Shown piece after piece: positions 7,286 to 15,886 of a DNA stretch of 64,000 bases (within the stretch, counting starts at the first letter, position 1; the number at the start of each line of letters is the position of its first letter). The DNA is taken from assembly GCA_964652775.1 (NCBI GenBank), contig CAZZAM010000005.1, forward strand, positions 1 to 64,000, written 5' to 3'. Position numbers and translations under genes: made by a program. Below the pieces are notes generated by a model. The model ran no database searches and was not told the origin of the DNA. It saw only the letters and a program-made list of their open reading frames with translations. The DNA comes from UBA11346 sp038060575. Its GTDB lineage: Bacteria; Planctomycetota; UBA11346.

Positions 7286-8926
7286 ATGCGCCCCCTCATC
7301 GCCATCGTCGGCCGACCCAACGTCGGCAAGTCCAGTCTGTTCAATCGGCTGGTCGGTCAGCCGATCGCGATCGTCGATCCGACGCCGGGCACCACCCGCG
7401 ACCGCATCCTACACGAAGTGCGCCGCGATGGCGTGCGTTTCGACCTCGTCGATACCGGCGGCATCGGCATCGTCGATTCAATGAAACTGGAAGGCGACAT
7501 CTACAAGCAGATCGAGCGCGCCATCGCCACCGCCGATCGTATTATTTTCCTGGTTGATGGCCGCGAGGGCATCCTGCCCCTCGACACCGAAGTCGCGCGC
7601 CTGCTGCGCAAGCACAAAAACAAAGTCACTTTGGTCGTGAACAAAATCGACCACGAAGGTTTGGATCACGAGATCTACCAATTCGTCAATCTTGGTCTCG
7701 GCCAACCGCTATCGATTTCCGCCGCGCAGGCCAACGGTCTGCACGACTTGCTTGGCCACCTGCTGGAGCTGATGCCGGAGATCAAAGACGACGGTGGACC
7801 CGACGAACCAAATGATGGCCGCCTGCGGCTGGCGCTCGTCGGACGCCGCAACGTCGGCAAGTCGTCGCTGACCAATGCGCTCTGTGGCGATCAACGCGTC
7901 ATCGTCGCTGATATTCCCGGCACCACCCGCGATGCCGTCGATGTGACGATCACCCGCGATGATGCGACCTACGTCCTCATCGACACCGCCGGTCTGCGCA
8001 AACGTACGCAGATGATCGAGGACGACCTCGAGTTCTTCAGCGCCTGCCGCACCGAGCGCGCCATTCGTCGCGCCCACGTCGTACTGCTGGTGATTGATGC
8101 ATCGGACGAAATCGCCGCAGTGGACAAAAAGATCGCCCGCTTTGTCGAAGCAGAAGGAAAGCCAACCATCTTGGTGGTCAATAAGTGGGATATTGCCGAG
8201 AAAGCCCATGCTTCGCGCACTGCCTACCTCGAATGGCTGCACGACCGCCTGCCCGGTCTCGATTACGCTCCGGCGGTATTCACCTGTGCGCTGACTGGCA
8301 CGCATGTGGACGACATCCTGGCCCTGGCGTCAGAACTGGCGATTGAATCCAAAAGCCGCATCTCGACTCCGCGCACCAACGAAATCATCGAAGCCGCGAT
8401 TCAGCAGAAGCGTCCCAAGAAGATCGGCACCTCGCCGACCCGCATCTATTACGCCACCCAGGCCGAGTGCGAACCGCCAACATTTATTCTGTTCGTCAAT
8501 CGCACCGACTGGATTGAGCCAAATTACTCGCGTTACCTCGAACGGTTCATCCGCTCGAATGTCGACTTCAGCCGCGTACCGATCCGCATTCTGTTCAAGA
8601 GTCGCGACAGCCGCTTTCACGAAATCGAAGATGTGCATCGCGTGGTGAAGGGTCGCCACAAGGCTGAGCGCAATCCCGGACTGGTGTTGCCGATCCGCAT
8701 GGCCATCGACAAACGCCGTGAAGATCGCCGCCGTAAACTCGAATCGCTTGATGACCGCGAAGTCATCGGTTCAGCCCATCAGGCCCTGCGCAACGCGCGC
8801 GATGACGACGAAGAGCCAGCGCCTGAAGATGACAACAAGGCCAAGCCAGCGATTCACCAGCCACCGCGACCTGCTCGACCACGCAGCGTCCACAAGCCCG
8901 TGAAACGGAAACGGAGTCGGCGGTGA
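7286..8926 (+). CDS. der: GTPase Der (EngA), ribosome assembly
   Basis: 546-aa tandem GTPase for 50S subunit maturation. First G domain: GRPNVGKSS (9-17), TPGTTRD, DTGG, NKID. Second: GRRNVGKSS (about 190-198), IPGTTRDAVD, DTAGLRKR, NKWD. A C-terminal KH-like domain follows (RIYYATQAECEPPTFILFVN). The protein is about 50-60 aa longer than E. coli Der because of a charged, Arg/Lys/Pro-rich tail (residues ~490-546). Its stop overlaps the GTG start of plsY. Confidence 0.95.
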   Translation: MRPLIAIVGRPNVGKSSLFNRLVGQPIAIVDPTPGTTRDRILHEVRRDGVRFDLVDTGGIGIVDSMKLEGDIYKQIERAIATADRIIFLVDGREGILPLDTEVARLLRKHKNKVTLVVNKIDHEGLDHEIYQFVNLGLGQPLSISAAQANGLHDLLGHLLELMPEIKDDGGPDEPNDGRLRLALVGRRNVGKSSLTNALCGDQRVIVADIPGTTRDAVDVTITRDDATYVLIDTAGLRKRTQMIEDDLEFFSACRTERAIRRAHVVLLVIDASDEIAAVDKKIARFVEAEGKPTILVVNKWDIAEKAHASRTAYLEWLHDRLPGLDYAPAVFTCALTGTHVDDILALASELAIESKSRISTPRTNEIIEAAIQQKRPKKIGTSPTRIYYATQAECEPPTFILFVNRTDWIEPNYSRYLERFIRSNVDFSRVPIRILFKSRDSRFHEIEDVHRVVKGRHKAERNPGLVLPIRMAIDKRREDRRRKLESLDDREVIGSAHQALRNARDDDEEPAPEDDNKAKPAIHQPPRPARPRSVHKPVKRKRSRR

Positions 8927-9537
8927 ACCCGCTCTGGTGGCTCCTCATCCCAGCCGCCTACCTGCTGGGTTCGGTGTCCTTTGCGTGGATCGCAGGACGC
9001 CTCAAGGGTATTGATCTGCGCGCCCACGGTTCGGGCAATCTCGGTGCAACCAACGCTGGTCGCGTGCTGGGTTGGCATTGGTTCGTCGTCGTTTTCACCT
9101 TGGATATCGCCAAGGGATTTGCCCCGGTGTACATCGCGTGCCGCAGCGAAGACCATTGGCTTCCCATCTTCGTTGCGGCAGCGGCGGTGCTCGGTCACGT
9201 CTTCACCTGCCTGCACGGATTCAAGGGCGGTAAGGCGGTGGCGACGAGCCTTGGCGTTTTAATCGGCATCGCGCCACAAACCGCTGGTCTAATATTTGTC
9301 ATCTGGTTCTCCGTCTGGTTGATCGGCTGGTTGGCATTCCGTCTCGGCAAGAGCGGCGCGGTTGGCCCGGCTTCCATGATCGCCGCACTGATTGTCGTGC
9401 CCATCTATCTGTGGCTTGGCACCAGCAACGCACCGACCTTGGGTTTCCTCTCACTGCTATCCGCGTTGGTCCTGTGGCGTCACCGTTCCAACTTCCAAAA
9501 ATTGTTCGCTGCCCAGAAAACCGAAAGCACGACATGA
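8923..9537 (+). CDS. plsY: Acyl-phosphate:glycerol-3-phosphate acyltransferase
   Basis: 204-aa integral membrane enzyme that makes lysophosphatidic acid from acyl-phosphate and glycerol-3-phosphate, the first step of phospholipid synthesis in PlsX/PlsY bacteria. The GSVSFAWIAGRLKGIDLR and HGSGNLGATNAGRVLG motifs, the GHVFTCLHGFKGGKAVATSLG motif and about five hydrophobic segments identify it. The start is GTG 8923, overlapping the der stop as GTGA. The stop overlaps the next ATG (9534), so four successive genes here are translationally coupled. Confidence 0.93.
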   Translation: MNPLWWLLIPAAYLLGSVSFAWIAGRLKGIDLRAHGSGNLGATNAGRVLGWHWFVVVFTLDIAKGFAPVYIACRSEDHWLPIFVAAAAVLGHVFTCLHGFKGGKAVATSLGVLIGIAPQTAGLIFVIWFSVWLIGWLAFRLGKSGAVGPASMIAALIVVPIYLWLGTSNAPTLGFLSLLSALVLWRHRSNFQKLFAAQKTESTT

Positions 9538-10280
9538 CCATCCGGGCGATCACATTTGATTGGGGCGATACGTTGGCGGTGAATTGGGGTATGCCCTACA
9601 TCGCCACCGAACGCCGATTGCTGACCCAATTAGCCGAAGATCTCGCTGCGTTGGGCGGACGCATTCCCACCCGCTGGGTCAACGACTGCGTCGATATCAT
9701 CCAGGACGAATTTCTGCGCACGGCCGACAGCACCAAGAATCCTGAGCAGCATGAGATGGATTTTGTCGCATTGATGCGCACCTGGGTCGCCCAGACTGGG
9801 CTCTCCGCCGACGACCAGCGTTTGGCTCCGGCGCTTGAGCGGGCCTGGGACCGCATGACCGACACCGTGATCATGCTGGCCGAGGTTCCTGGCGTTCTCG
9901 CCCAACTGAAACAACGCGGCTATCGCATCGGCATTCTGTCGCACGTCCCCTGGCCAGGCAGCGCCTGCCGACGGTGGTATGCACGACATGGGCTGGGCGA
10001 CTTCGTCGACTTCTACTCGTTGTCGTGCGACATCGGTCGGATCAAACCGCATCCTGATCATTACCTGGATGCAATCCGTCAGGCCGGCGTGCCGCCGCAT
10101 GAAATCCTGCACGTTGGCGATCATCCCGTACGCGATGTCGATGGCGGGCGCCGTCACGGCCTGCGTACGTGCCTGCGGCGAACTGAACGGATCTATCAGG
10201 AGGCGCAGTTGGATGCCTGCAATCCCGACGCCGAGATCCTCCGTCTGGATGAGGTGATCGCGGTGGCCAAGCGACTCTGA
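9534..10280 (+). CDS. HAD-superfamily hydrolase
   Basis: 248-aa HAD phosphatase-type protein. Motif I is TFDWGDTL (nucleophile D9), the cap is alpha-helical (type C1), and motifs III-IV read RIKPHPDHYLDAIRQAG and HVGDHPVRDVDGGRRHG. This arrangement is shared with small-metabolite phosphatases such as pyrophosphatase PpaX and phosphoglycolate phosphatases; the substrate is unknown. ATG 9534 overlaps the plsY stop and the TGA overlaps the next ATG (TGATG at 10278-10282), placing it within a coupled gene string. Confidence 0.82.
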   Translation: MTIRAITFDWGDTLAVNWGMPYIATERRLLTQLAEDLAALGGRIPTRWVNDCVDIIQDEFLRTADSTKNPEQHEMDFVALMRTWVAQTGLSADDQRLAPALERAWDRMTDTVIMLAEVPGVLAQLKQRGYRIGILSHVPWPGSACRRWYARHGLGDFVDFYSLSCDIGRIKPHPDHYLDAIRQAGVPPHEILHVGDHPVRDVDGGRRHGLRTCLRRTERIYQEAQLDACNPDAEILRLDEVIAVAKRL

Positions 10281-10645
10281 TGACTACGCAGTCGTCATCT
10301 CCAGGCCCGGATCGGGATCGACAACTGGCGGCACAACCGCGGGACGGATATCGCGCGGCCGCCTTATTAGGCGAAACCCTCGCGCAATTACGGGCAAGCA
10401 AAGAATACGCGTCCATGCGGCGCTTTGCCCGCGTTCATGGTGCCCTTGAGCGGGCCTTGCCAGCAACCGCCCACGGCAAGGTCCGCGCCATCGGCCTACG
10501 TGACGGCGTCTTGACTCTGGAAGTCGCCAACGGCGTTCTCTTGGCTGAGTTGCGCAGCACCTGCGCGCGCCGCCTCCTCAGCGAATTCGCTACCGCCAGA
10601 ACCGGAATTAGCCGGCTCACTTGGCGAGTGGCGCGGCGCTCCTGA
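10280..10645 (+). CDS. DUF721 / DciA-like protein
   Basis: 121-aa protein whose C-terminal ~80 residues (ALLGETLAQLRASKEYASM, then GVLTLEVANGVLLAELR) match the DUF721 pattern. In bacteria lacking DnaC/DnaI, DciA proteins of this family help load the replicative helicase DnaB. It overlaps the preceding HAD gene. The N-terminus is polar and probably disordered. Whether this is the main DciA of the organism is not shown by the sequence. Confidence 0.65.
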   Translation: MTTQSSSPGPDRDRQLAAQPRDGYRAAALLGETLAQLRASKEYASMRRFARVHGALERALPATAHGKVRAIGLRDGVLTLEVANGVLLAELRSTCARRLLSEFATARTGISRLTWRVARRS

Positions 10646-10664
10646 CCCTACACACTATACCGCC

Positions 10665-11813
10665 ATGCTCCGCACGCTCCTCGCTCTGGTACTGGTTAGT
10701 TTGGTCGCTGCTCAAGATGGCAAGACGCGCAGTGCTGATGCCATGGACGATGCCGAATCAAGCCAACGCAAGAACGAACAATACATGCGTGATGCCGCCG
10801 AGTATCGTTTGGCTAAAGCCACCCACCAGGCTGATCCCGCCGAAGACGCACTCGCGCTCGCGGTGCTGGCCGAAGCTAAGCTCATTCGCCATGAAGGTAG
10901 CGGGTCGTGGTACTTCTTGTGGTTGGACGGCAAGGTGTCGCGCGCCCGTCGTTTCGCGAACGCCGGTTTCAAGGACTACGGTTACAGTGCCCATGCTGGC
11001 AAACTGATCCATTTCTGCCTCGACTGTCGTATTGAAGATGGCCAGGCCAGTGGGGTACTCGAAGAACTTGAGCGCCTGTGGCTCTACCTGCCTGATTACC
11101 CGGATATCAGCACCGCTATGATGTCCGCGTTGGAGATGGCCGAGAAAAAATTAGCGTTTGAAAAATCCATCGATCTGGAGGCCGACGATCCCCGCGATGT
11201 CGTTCACATCGACGGCCACACTTTGGTCAGCGATATTGACGGTCTTCTGCGTTTCCTCTCCAAAAACGGTGATCGCGAACGAGTCGCTCCCCGCGCCAGC
11301 ATTGCCCTTGCCCGCATCCTCTTGCTCTCAGGAGACAAGAACGACACCTGGAAAGCACGCCGCGCCTACGAGGAATTTCTCGAACGCTTCCCCGATAGCC
11401 CGATGGCCTTCGACGCCGTCCTCGAACAGGCGCTATCGCACCTCAAGACGTACAAAGGTTCCGACTATGACGTTGGCTCACTGTTTGAAGCCAAGGATCT
11501 GGTCGACATTGCCGAGCTTGAAGTCGGTGGCGATCCCGCCCGCGCTGCCCTAGTCACCGCCTATCGGCGGCGGATTACGGCTTGGCTGCAAGACCGCGAC
11601 CTGAGTGTTGCCGCGTGGTACGCCGATCGCACGCGCCCAGGATTTCTCGCTTGGCTCAAGCGGCCAACCCAGTTGACCAAACCTGACACCAGCAGCCGCA
11701 TTTACGCTCGCGCTGTCATCGCACGTGATCGCGTATCAGACCAAGCAAAAAACGCGGAAGAAATCCTGCAATTGTTGCCCGAAGAAGATCTGCTGCTGAA
11801 CGAGAAACGCTGA
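10665..11813 (+). CDS. Secreted TPR protein, BamD/YfiO-like
   Basis: 382-aa protein with a signal peptide (MLRTLLALVLVSLVAAQ) and helical repeats. The segment WKARRAYEEFLERFPDSPMAFDAVLEQAL (about residues 230-260) is a tetratricopeptide unit like those in the BamD family of outer-membrane assembly proteins. The signal peptide ends in VAAQ without a lipobox cysteine, so it is probably periplasmic rather than a lipoprotein, unlike true BamD. It is coupled (TGATG) to an LptE-like lipoprotein gene, which supports a role at the outer membrane. Confidence 0.6.
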   Translation: MLRTLLALVLVSLVAAQDGKTRSADAMDDAESSQRKNEQYMRDAAEYRLAKATHQADPAEDALALAVLAEAKLIRHEGSGSWYFLWLDGKVSRARRFANAGFKDYGYSAHAGKLIHFCLDCRIEDGQASGVLEELERLWLYLPDYPDISTAMMSALEMAEKKLAFEKSIDLEADDPRDVVHIDGHTLVSDIDGLLRFLSKNGDRERVAPRASIALARILLLSGDKNDTWKARRAYEEFLERFPDSPMAFDAVLEQALSHLKTYKGSDYDVGSLFEAKDLVDIAELEVGGDPARAALVTAYRRRITAWLQDRDLSVAAWYADRTRPGFLAWLKRPTQLTKPDTSSRIYARAVIARDRVSDQAKNAEEILQLLPEEDLLLNEKR

Positions 11814-12292
11814 TGCGCCGGGGCCTCGCCCTGCTGCTCGTGAGCCTGACTACGGTCGGTTGTTCGTGGCGCGTGACTCCACCGACCGCACTCGATGAAC
11901 CTGTAGCCATCATCGTGGTGGCTGACAAAGGGCGGATGCCCCGCGTCGCGGCCTACTTGCAAGCGGCGCTCGCCAATACCATTCCCGTCCGCACCGGCTG
12001 GCGCGTGCGTCCCGATGGCACAGCGCGCATCGAACTGTCGGTCGACTCTGACCAATTTGGGATCTTCGCTGATGACGAGCGCAGTATTCCAACCATATGG
12101 CGCTACACCGTCCGCGTATCGGCCTTGTTGGTGTGTCGGCAAGGCACCCGGCTGCACCACTGCACCGGTAACGGCTATGCCGGTAGCCGAGCCACCGAAC
12201 CTGACGCCATGCGCGCGGCGGCAAATGAAGCTGGCGAACTGGTTGCACAGTGGCTTGCGCAAGTTGATCTGTCGCCGCCACAGATTCCGTGA
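11813..12292 (+). CDS. LptE-like outer-membrane lipoprotein
   Basis: 159-aa lipoprotein with a lipobox (LTTVGC, Cys17) after a short signal peptide. The body (IIVVADKGRMPRVAAYLQAALANTI, then ARIELSVDSDQFGIFADDERSIPTIWRYTVRVSALLV) resembles the LptE fold that plugs the LPS transporter LptD. A C-terminal helix (ATEPDAMRAAANEAGELVAQWLAQ) also fits. Its ATG overlaps the upstream stop. Presence of kdsA in the window supports LPS in this organism. The match is by pattern only. Confidence 0.55.
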   Translation: MRRGLALLLVSLTTVGCSWRVTPPTALDEPVAIIVVADKGRMPRVAAYLQAALANTIPVRTGWRVRPDGTARIELSVDSDQFGIFADDERSIPTIWRYTVRVSALLVCRQGTRLHHCTGNGYAGSRATEPDAMRAAANEAGELVAQWLAQVDLSPPQIP

Positions 12293-12493
12293 CACGGTAA
12301 TCTACGTCACTGTTCATGCTGCGTCGGCAAACACACGCGTGTCAGCTACTAATCCCTGCGTAATTCCAATCTTTCTTGCTGTTGAACCCTTGCAACGCCC
12401 TCTAGCCCAAGACACTTTTTCCCGTCTTCATCGTCCGTTCGCATGCACGTACTCCCACGACGCAACCAACCACCACTCCATTCAGGAGCCCTT

Positions 12494-13729
12494 GTGAAGC
12501 AACTATCGCCATCACTCCTCGCCCTCGTGGCCATTGCCACCGTACCGACCGCTTATGGTCTGGATGTGAAGGATGAGGATCTCACGCTCGCCTTTCATCT
12601 GCGTACTCAGGTCCGCGCTGAACGTGCGTGGTCCGCAGACAATGCCGGCGATCCCTATAACATCGCCAGCGGAGCGACCGGACTGCCAGACAGCGCCGAT
12701 TTCTACATTCGTCGCCTGCGCCTTGGCTTCAAGGGCACCTACAAGAATGATTACAAGTTCGCCACCATCATCCGCATGGACAACTCCGATCGCTCGGACT
12801 CGAGTACCTCGACCAGCAGCGGTGGTCGAACCCTAGCCACCGCCCACGCGGCCTGGCTTTCACGCAGCTTCACCCAAGATAGCACGGGCTTCAAGCACAC
12901 GGTTAAGGCCGGACTCGACTGGGCCTTCTTCGACAGTGCAGCCGACCTCTACTCGTCCAGCGAATACCTATTTCCCTCGCCACGTGCAACCGAAGGCTCT
13001 ACCTTTATGCCCGTACGTGGCGTTGGCGTAGCCTACAAAGTCACCGGCAGGCTCGGTGGCAAGGAATTCGCCTACGGCGTGGACATCCAGAACAACGTCA
13101 ATGACAGCACGACCATGACCAACGGCAAGGGTGAGGGACTCTGCTATACCAACCGCTTTGAGTACATCCCTTACGACACATCCGAAAAGGGCCACATGAA
13201 GACCACCGAGTCGTTCGTCGGCGCCACCGGCACCGGCGTCCTCATCGGACTTGAGGCGGGCATCAACAAGAATGCCAACATCAGCGCGACCGCCCATGCG
13301 AACCGCAAGGCGGAAGGCATCGAAGTCCTGGTTCACCACAATGAACTGACCGCCTTGGTGGAGTACCGCCTCACCCAGCTTGCCACAACCAACAACGCTG
13401 TTGCTGACACCAATGTCGGCAGCAAAGCGATTATCATCCAGGCCGGCTGGGCAAAAGAATTGAGCAATGGCACCGTCATCGAGCCAGCGTTCCGCTGGAG
13501 CCGCATCGATCTTGACCGCGATTCGATTGAGACCTCGAACTACGGCAGCAACGATTACGGAAACTCTGGCTTCCAGACTGAACTCGGGGTGAACTGGTAC
13601 CTCAACAAGCACGCTCACAAAATCCAGTTTGCCTACCAGAACTGGCGCGGCGAAGACAGCGCGTCGGCAACGGTCGAGAATCCAGCCCGCGCCAACATCC
13701 TGCGCGCGCAGTGGCAGTTGAACTTCTAG
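12494..13729 (+). CDS. Porin O/P-type outer-membrane protein (copy 1)
   Basis: 411-aa beta-barrel protein with a signal peptide (VKQLSPSLLALVAIATVPTAYG) and the family hallmarks near the ends: DFYIRRLRLGFKGTYKNDYKF and FQTELGVNWYLNKHAHK, closing with the barrel-type terminus LRAQWQLNF. Related to phosphate-selective porins O/P; the solute is unknown. The start is GTG 12494 with CAGGAG 8 nt upstream; the open frame continues upstream, but the second copy has the same GTG-AAG start and the same ribosome-binding site. A paralogue follows at 14049. Confidence 0.85.
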   Translation: MKQLSPSLLALVAIATVPTAYGLDVKDEDLTLAFHLRTQVRAERAWSADNAGDPYNIASGATGLPDSADFYIRRLRLGFKGTYKNDYKFATIIRMDNSDRSDSSTSTSSGGRTLATAHAAWLSRSFTQDSTGFKHTVKAGLDWAFFDSAADLYSSSEYLFPSPRATEGSTFMPVRGVGVAYKVTGRLGGKEFAYGVDIQNNVNDSTTMTNGKGEGLCYTNRFEYIPYDTSEKGHMKTTESFVGATGTGVLIGLEAGINKNANISATAHANRKAEGIEVLVHHNELTALVEYRLTQLATTNNAVADTNVGSKAIIIQAGWAKELSNGTVIEPAFRWSRIDLDRDSIETSNYGSNDYGNSGFQTELGVNWYLNKHAHKIQFAYQNWRGEDSASATVENPARANILRAQWQLNF

Positions 13730-14048
13730 TTTAGGGGCGTTCGCCCCTACGGTCCTGCGGACCTACCCCGCTGCCTTTGTCGCTGCTCGGTTTCGTCGCA
13801 CAGCTCCGAAACCGTGGCGGCATCGGCTGCGCCGATTGTATGCCGCCACCGCAGCTCGGCGCCAGAAGTTAGTCAATTAGGCCCAATAAATTCACTGATT
13901 TCACAGGGCCCCGTCGGGATTCCGGCGGGGTGCTGTGTTATTGTCTAAGGGCCGACTCCTAGCCCAATATTATCACGGCATTCACACGAGCTTCATCAAT
14001 GGTCGGACGGTGCCACCCACACGTCCAACCACTCCTCCAGGAGCTCTC
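13730..14048 (+). other. Porin intergenic region with stacked hairpins
   Basis: No gene is seen in this 319-bp spacer. It holds three stem-loops: AGGGGCG-TT-CGCCCCT (13733-13748); a long one with arms GTGGCGGCAT and ATGCCGCCAC (13814-13849); and CCCCGTCGG-GATT-CCGGCGGGG (13909-13930). The rest should contain the second porin promoter. The CGCCACCGCAGCTCGGCGCCAG word near 13846 recurs almost unchanged after the second porin (15288-15309), so the spacer was probably duplicated with the gene. Confidence 0.6.
13909..13946 (+). terminator. Possible terminator stem-loop after porin copy 1
   Basis: A 9-bp GC-rich stem (one G-U pair) with a GATT loop is followed by a T-containing tail (TGCTGTGTTATTGTC). 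It could end transcription from the first porin or attenuate read-through into the second. The T-tract is interrupted, so this is moderate evidence. Confidence 0.4.
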
Positions 14049-15263
14049 GTGAAGCACATCTCCCCCTCCCTCCTTGTACTTGCGGTTTTCACCGCCGTTC
14101 CGAGCGCCTATAGCCTCGATGTGAAGGACGAAGACATGAAGCTCGGTCTCGTCATGCGCATTCAGATGCGGGCAGAACGAGCCAACGCCTCCGACAATAC
14201 CGGCGATACTCACAACATCGCCAACGGTGTCACCGGACAGCCCGATACGGCCGACTTCTATTTGCGCCGCTTCCGCTTCGGCTTCAAGGGCACCTACCAG
14301 AACGACTACAAGTTCGCCGCCATCGTGCGTATGGACAATGCCGACCGGACAGCCAACAGCGACTCTGGTCGCAACGCCGTGATCCACCAAGCGTATCTCG
14401 CCCGCGTATTCAAGCCGGAAGGCTCCGACACCGAGCACATCGTCTCAGCTGGCCTGAACTACTCGTTCTTCAATGGAGCCCAGGACACGTTCTCCTCTAG
14501 CCAACAGCTGTTCCCCGCTCCAAGAGCCACCGAAGGCTCTACGTTCCTCGCTCCGCGCGGCGTCGGCGTTGCGTACAAAGCTGTCGGCAAACTGCTGAGT
14601 AATAACTACCAATTCGGCGTCGACATCCTGAATAACACCGGTGACGATGCGACCGCAACGACGCGCAAAGAAGGTCTGTGCTACGTCGCTCGCTTCGAAT
14701 ACGTTCCCTACGACTCGGTGCCAGGTCACATGAAGACCACCGAATCCTTCGTTGGTGCCAAGGGTACCGGCATGCTGATCGCACTCGACGCCGGCATCAA
14801 CAAGAATGACATTACCAGCGCCACTGCTCGCCAGACCCGCAAGGCGGAAGGCATTGAGGTCCTGGTCCACCACGATTCGTTGACCGCGCTGTTTGAATAC
14901 CGCGTCGCACAGCTTGAAACCGACAACACGGTTGCGGCCAACACCAACGCCGGCAGCAAGGCGATCATTCTCCAGGCCGGCTGGGCCATGCCCTGGTATG
15001 ATGGGGTTATCGAGCCCTCCTTCCGCTGGAGCCGTATCGATCTCGACAAAGACACGGTTGAAACCAGCGCCTTTGGTACCGCAGACTTCGGCAACTCTGG
15101 CTTCCAGACCGAACTCGGTGTCAACTGGTACATTAACAAGACGCACAACAATAAGCTCCAGTTCGCCTATCTGGATTGGCGCGGCGAACAAAGTTCCTTG
15201 GCCACGGTGGAATCACCAGCTCGCGCCCACGTATTACGTGCGCAGTGGCAAGTTAATTTTTAG
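14049..15263 (+). CDS. Porin O/P-type outer-membrane protein (copy 2)
   Basis: 404-aa paralogue of the preceding porin with the same layout: signal peptide (VKHISPSLLVLAVFTAVPSAYS), DFYLRRFRFGFKGTYQNDYKF, GHMKTTESFVGAKGTGMLI, FQTELGVNWYINKTHNN, and a terminal LRAQWQVNF that the Bam machinery would recognise. The start is GTG 14049 with CCAGGAG upstream; the in-frame ATG at 13935 lies in the hairpin region and gives a non-signal-like extension. Loops vary between the two copies while the strands are conserved, as expected for barrels with different surface exposure. Confidence 0.85.
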   Translation: MKHISPSLLVLAVFTAVPSAYSLDVKDEDMKLGLVMRIQMRAERANASDNTGDTHNIANGVTGQPDTADFYLRRFRFGFKGTYQNDYKFAAIVRMDNADRTANSDSGRNAVIHQAYLARVFKPEGSDTEHIVSAGLNYSFFNGAQDTFSSSQQLFPAPRATEGSTFLAPRGVGVAYKAVGKLLSNNYQFGVDILNNTGDDATATTRKEGLCYVARFEYVPYDSVPGHMKTTESFVGAKGTGMLIALDAGINKNDITSATARQTRKAEGIEVLVHHDSLTALFEYRVAQLETDNTVAANTNAGSKAIILQAGWAMPWYDGVIEPSFRWSRIDLDKDTVETSAFGTADFGNSGFQTELGVNWYINKTHNNKLQFAYLDWRGEQSSLATVESPARAHVLRAQWQVNF

Positions 15264-15418
15264 TTGAGGCTGCGCCCTGCCTTTTTCGCCACCGCAACTC
15301 GGCGTCAGTTTCATCGCATCAAACAGCCCTGCTCGCCGGGATTGCCGCAAGAAAGGCCCAGATTGGCACCGTCGGGCAGGATGCGCTGCCGTTCAGCGGC
15401 ATCACTGAGGCCAGCGCA

Positions 15419-15877
15419 TCACCTGCTAGACAAGGTTGCGTTCATGGTGTCCGGCAATCCAGCGACAAAATCACGGATCTGGTCGCGTACCCGGCGGTAG
15501 TGATCCAAGGCCTCTTCCGGCGTCTTGGCTGTCTTCTCAAGTTCCGGTGGATCCGCAAAGCCGACATGCACGACCTTGGTCTTTCCACCCGGAAAGATTG
15601 GGCAGGTCTCGTGGGCGTGACCGCAGACGGTGATGACGAGGTCCAGTTGCACGCCAGCGTCGAGTACGCTCGTGAGCGTCTTGGATGTTTGGTGGATGGT
15701 GGGATCAATGCCGAGCTCTTTCATGACCTGAACCATCTTTGGGTTCAGGCCTTTGGCGATGGTGCCAGCGGAATACGCCTCGTAGCAGTCGGATTTCATG
15801 GCCCGGGTCCACGCTTCGCCAATTTGGGATCGGCAGGAGTTCCCGGTACAGAGGAACAGAATCTTCTGTTTGGGCAT
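15419..15877 (-). CDS. arsC: Arsenate reductase, low-molecular-weight phosphatase type
   Basis: 152-aa thioredoxin-linked arsenate reductase. The P-loop LCTGNSCRS has nucleophile C10, and C85 and C92 (VITVCGHAHETC) are spaced seven residues apart as in the S. aureus ArsC redox relay (C82/C89). It reduces arsenate to arsenite for export by the adjacent Acr3. It is the last gene of the arsR-acr3-arsC operon, 9 bp after acr3, and is convergent with the porin. Confidence 0.93.
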   Translation of the reverse strand: MPKQKILFLCTGNSCRSQIGEAWTRAMKSDCYEAYSAGTIAKGLNPKMVQVMKELGIDPTIHQTSKTLTSVLDAGVQLDLVITVCGHAHETCPIFPGGKTKVVHVGFADPPELEKTAKTPEEALDHYRRVRDQIRDFVAGLPDTMNATLSSR

Positions 15878-15886
15878 GGTTGTCTT

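Noticed and set aside
13935..14048. 38-codon extension of porin copy 2
   Set aside because: It would bury the signal peptide; the GTG with AGGAG shared by both copies is the better start.
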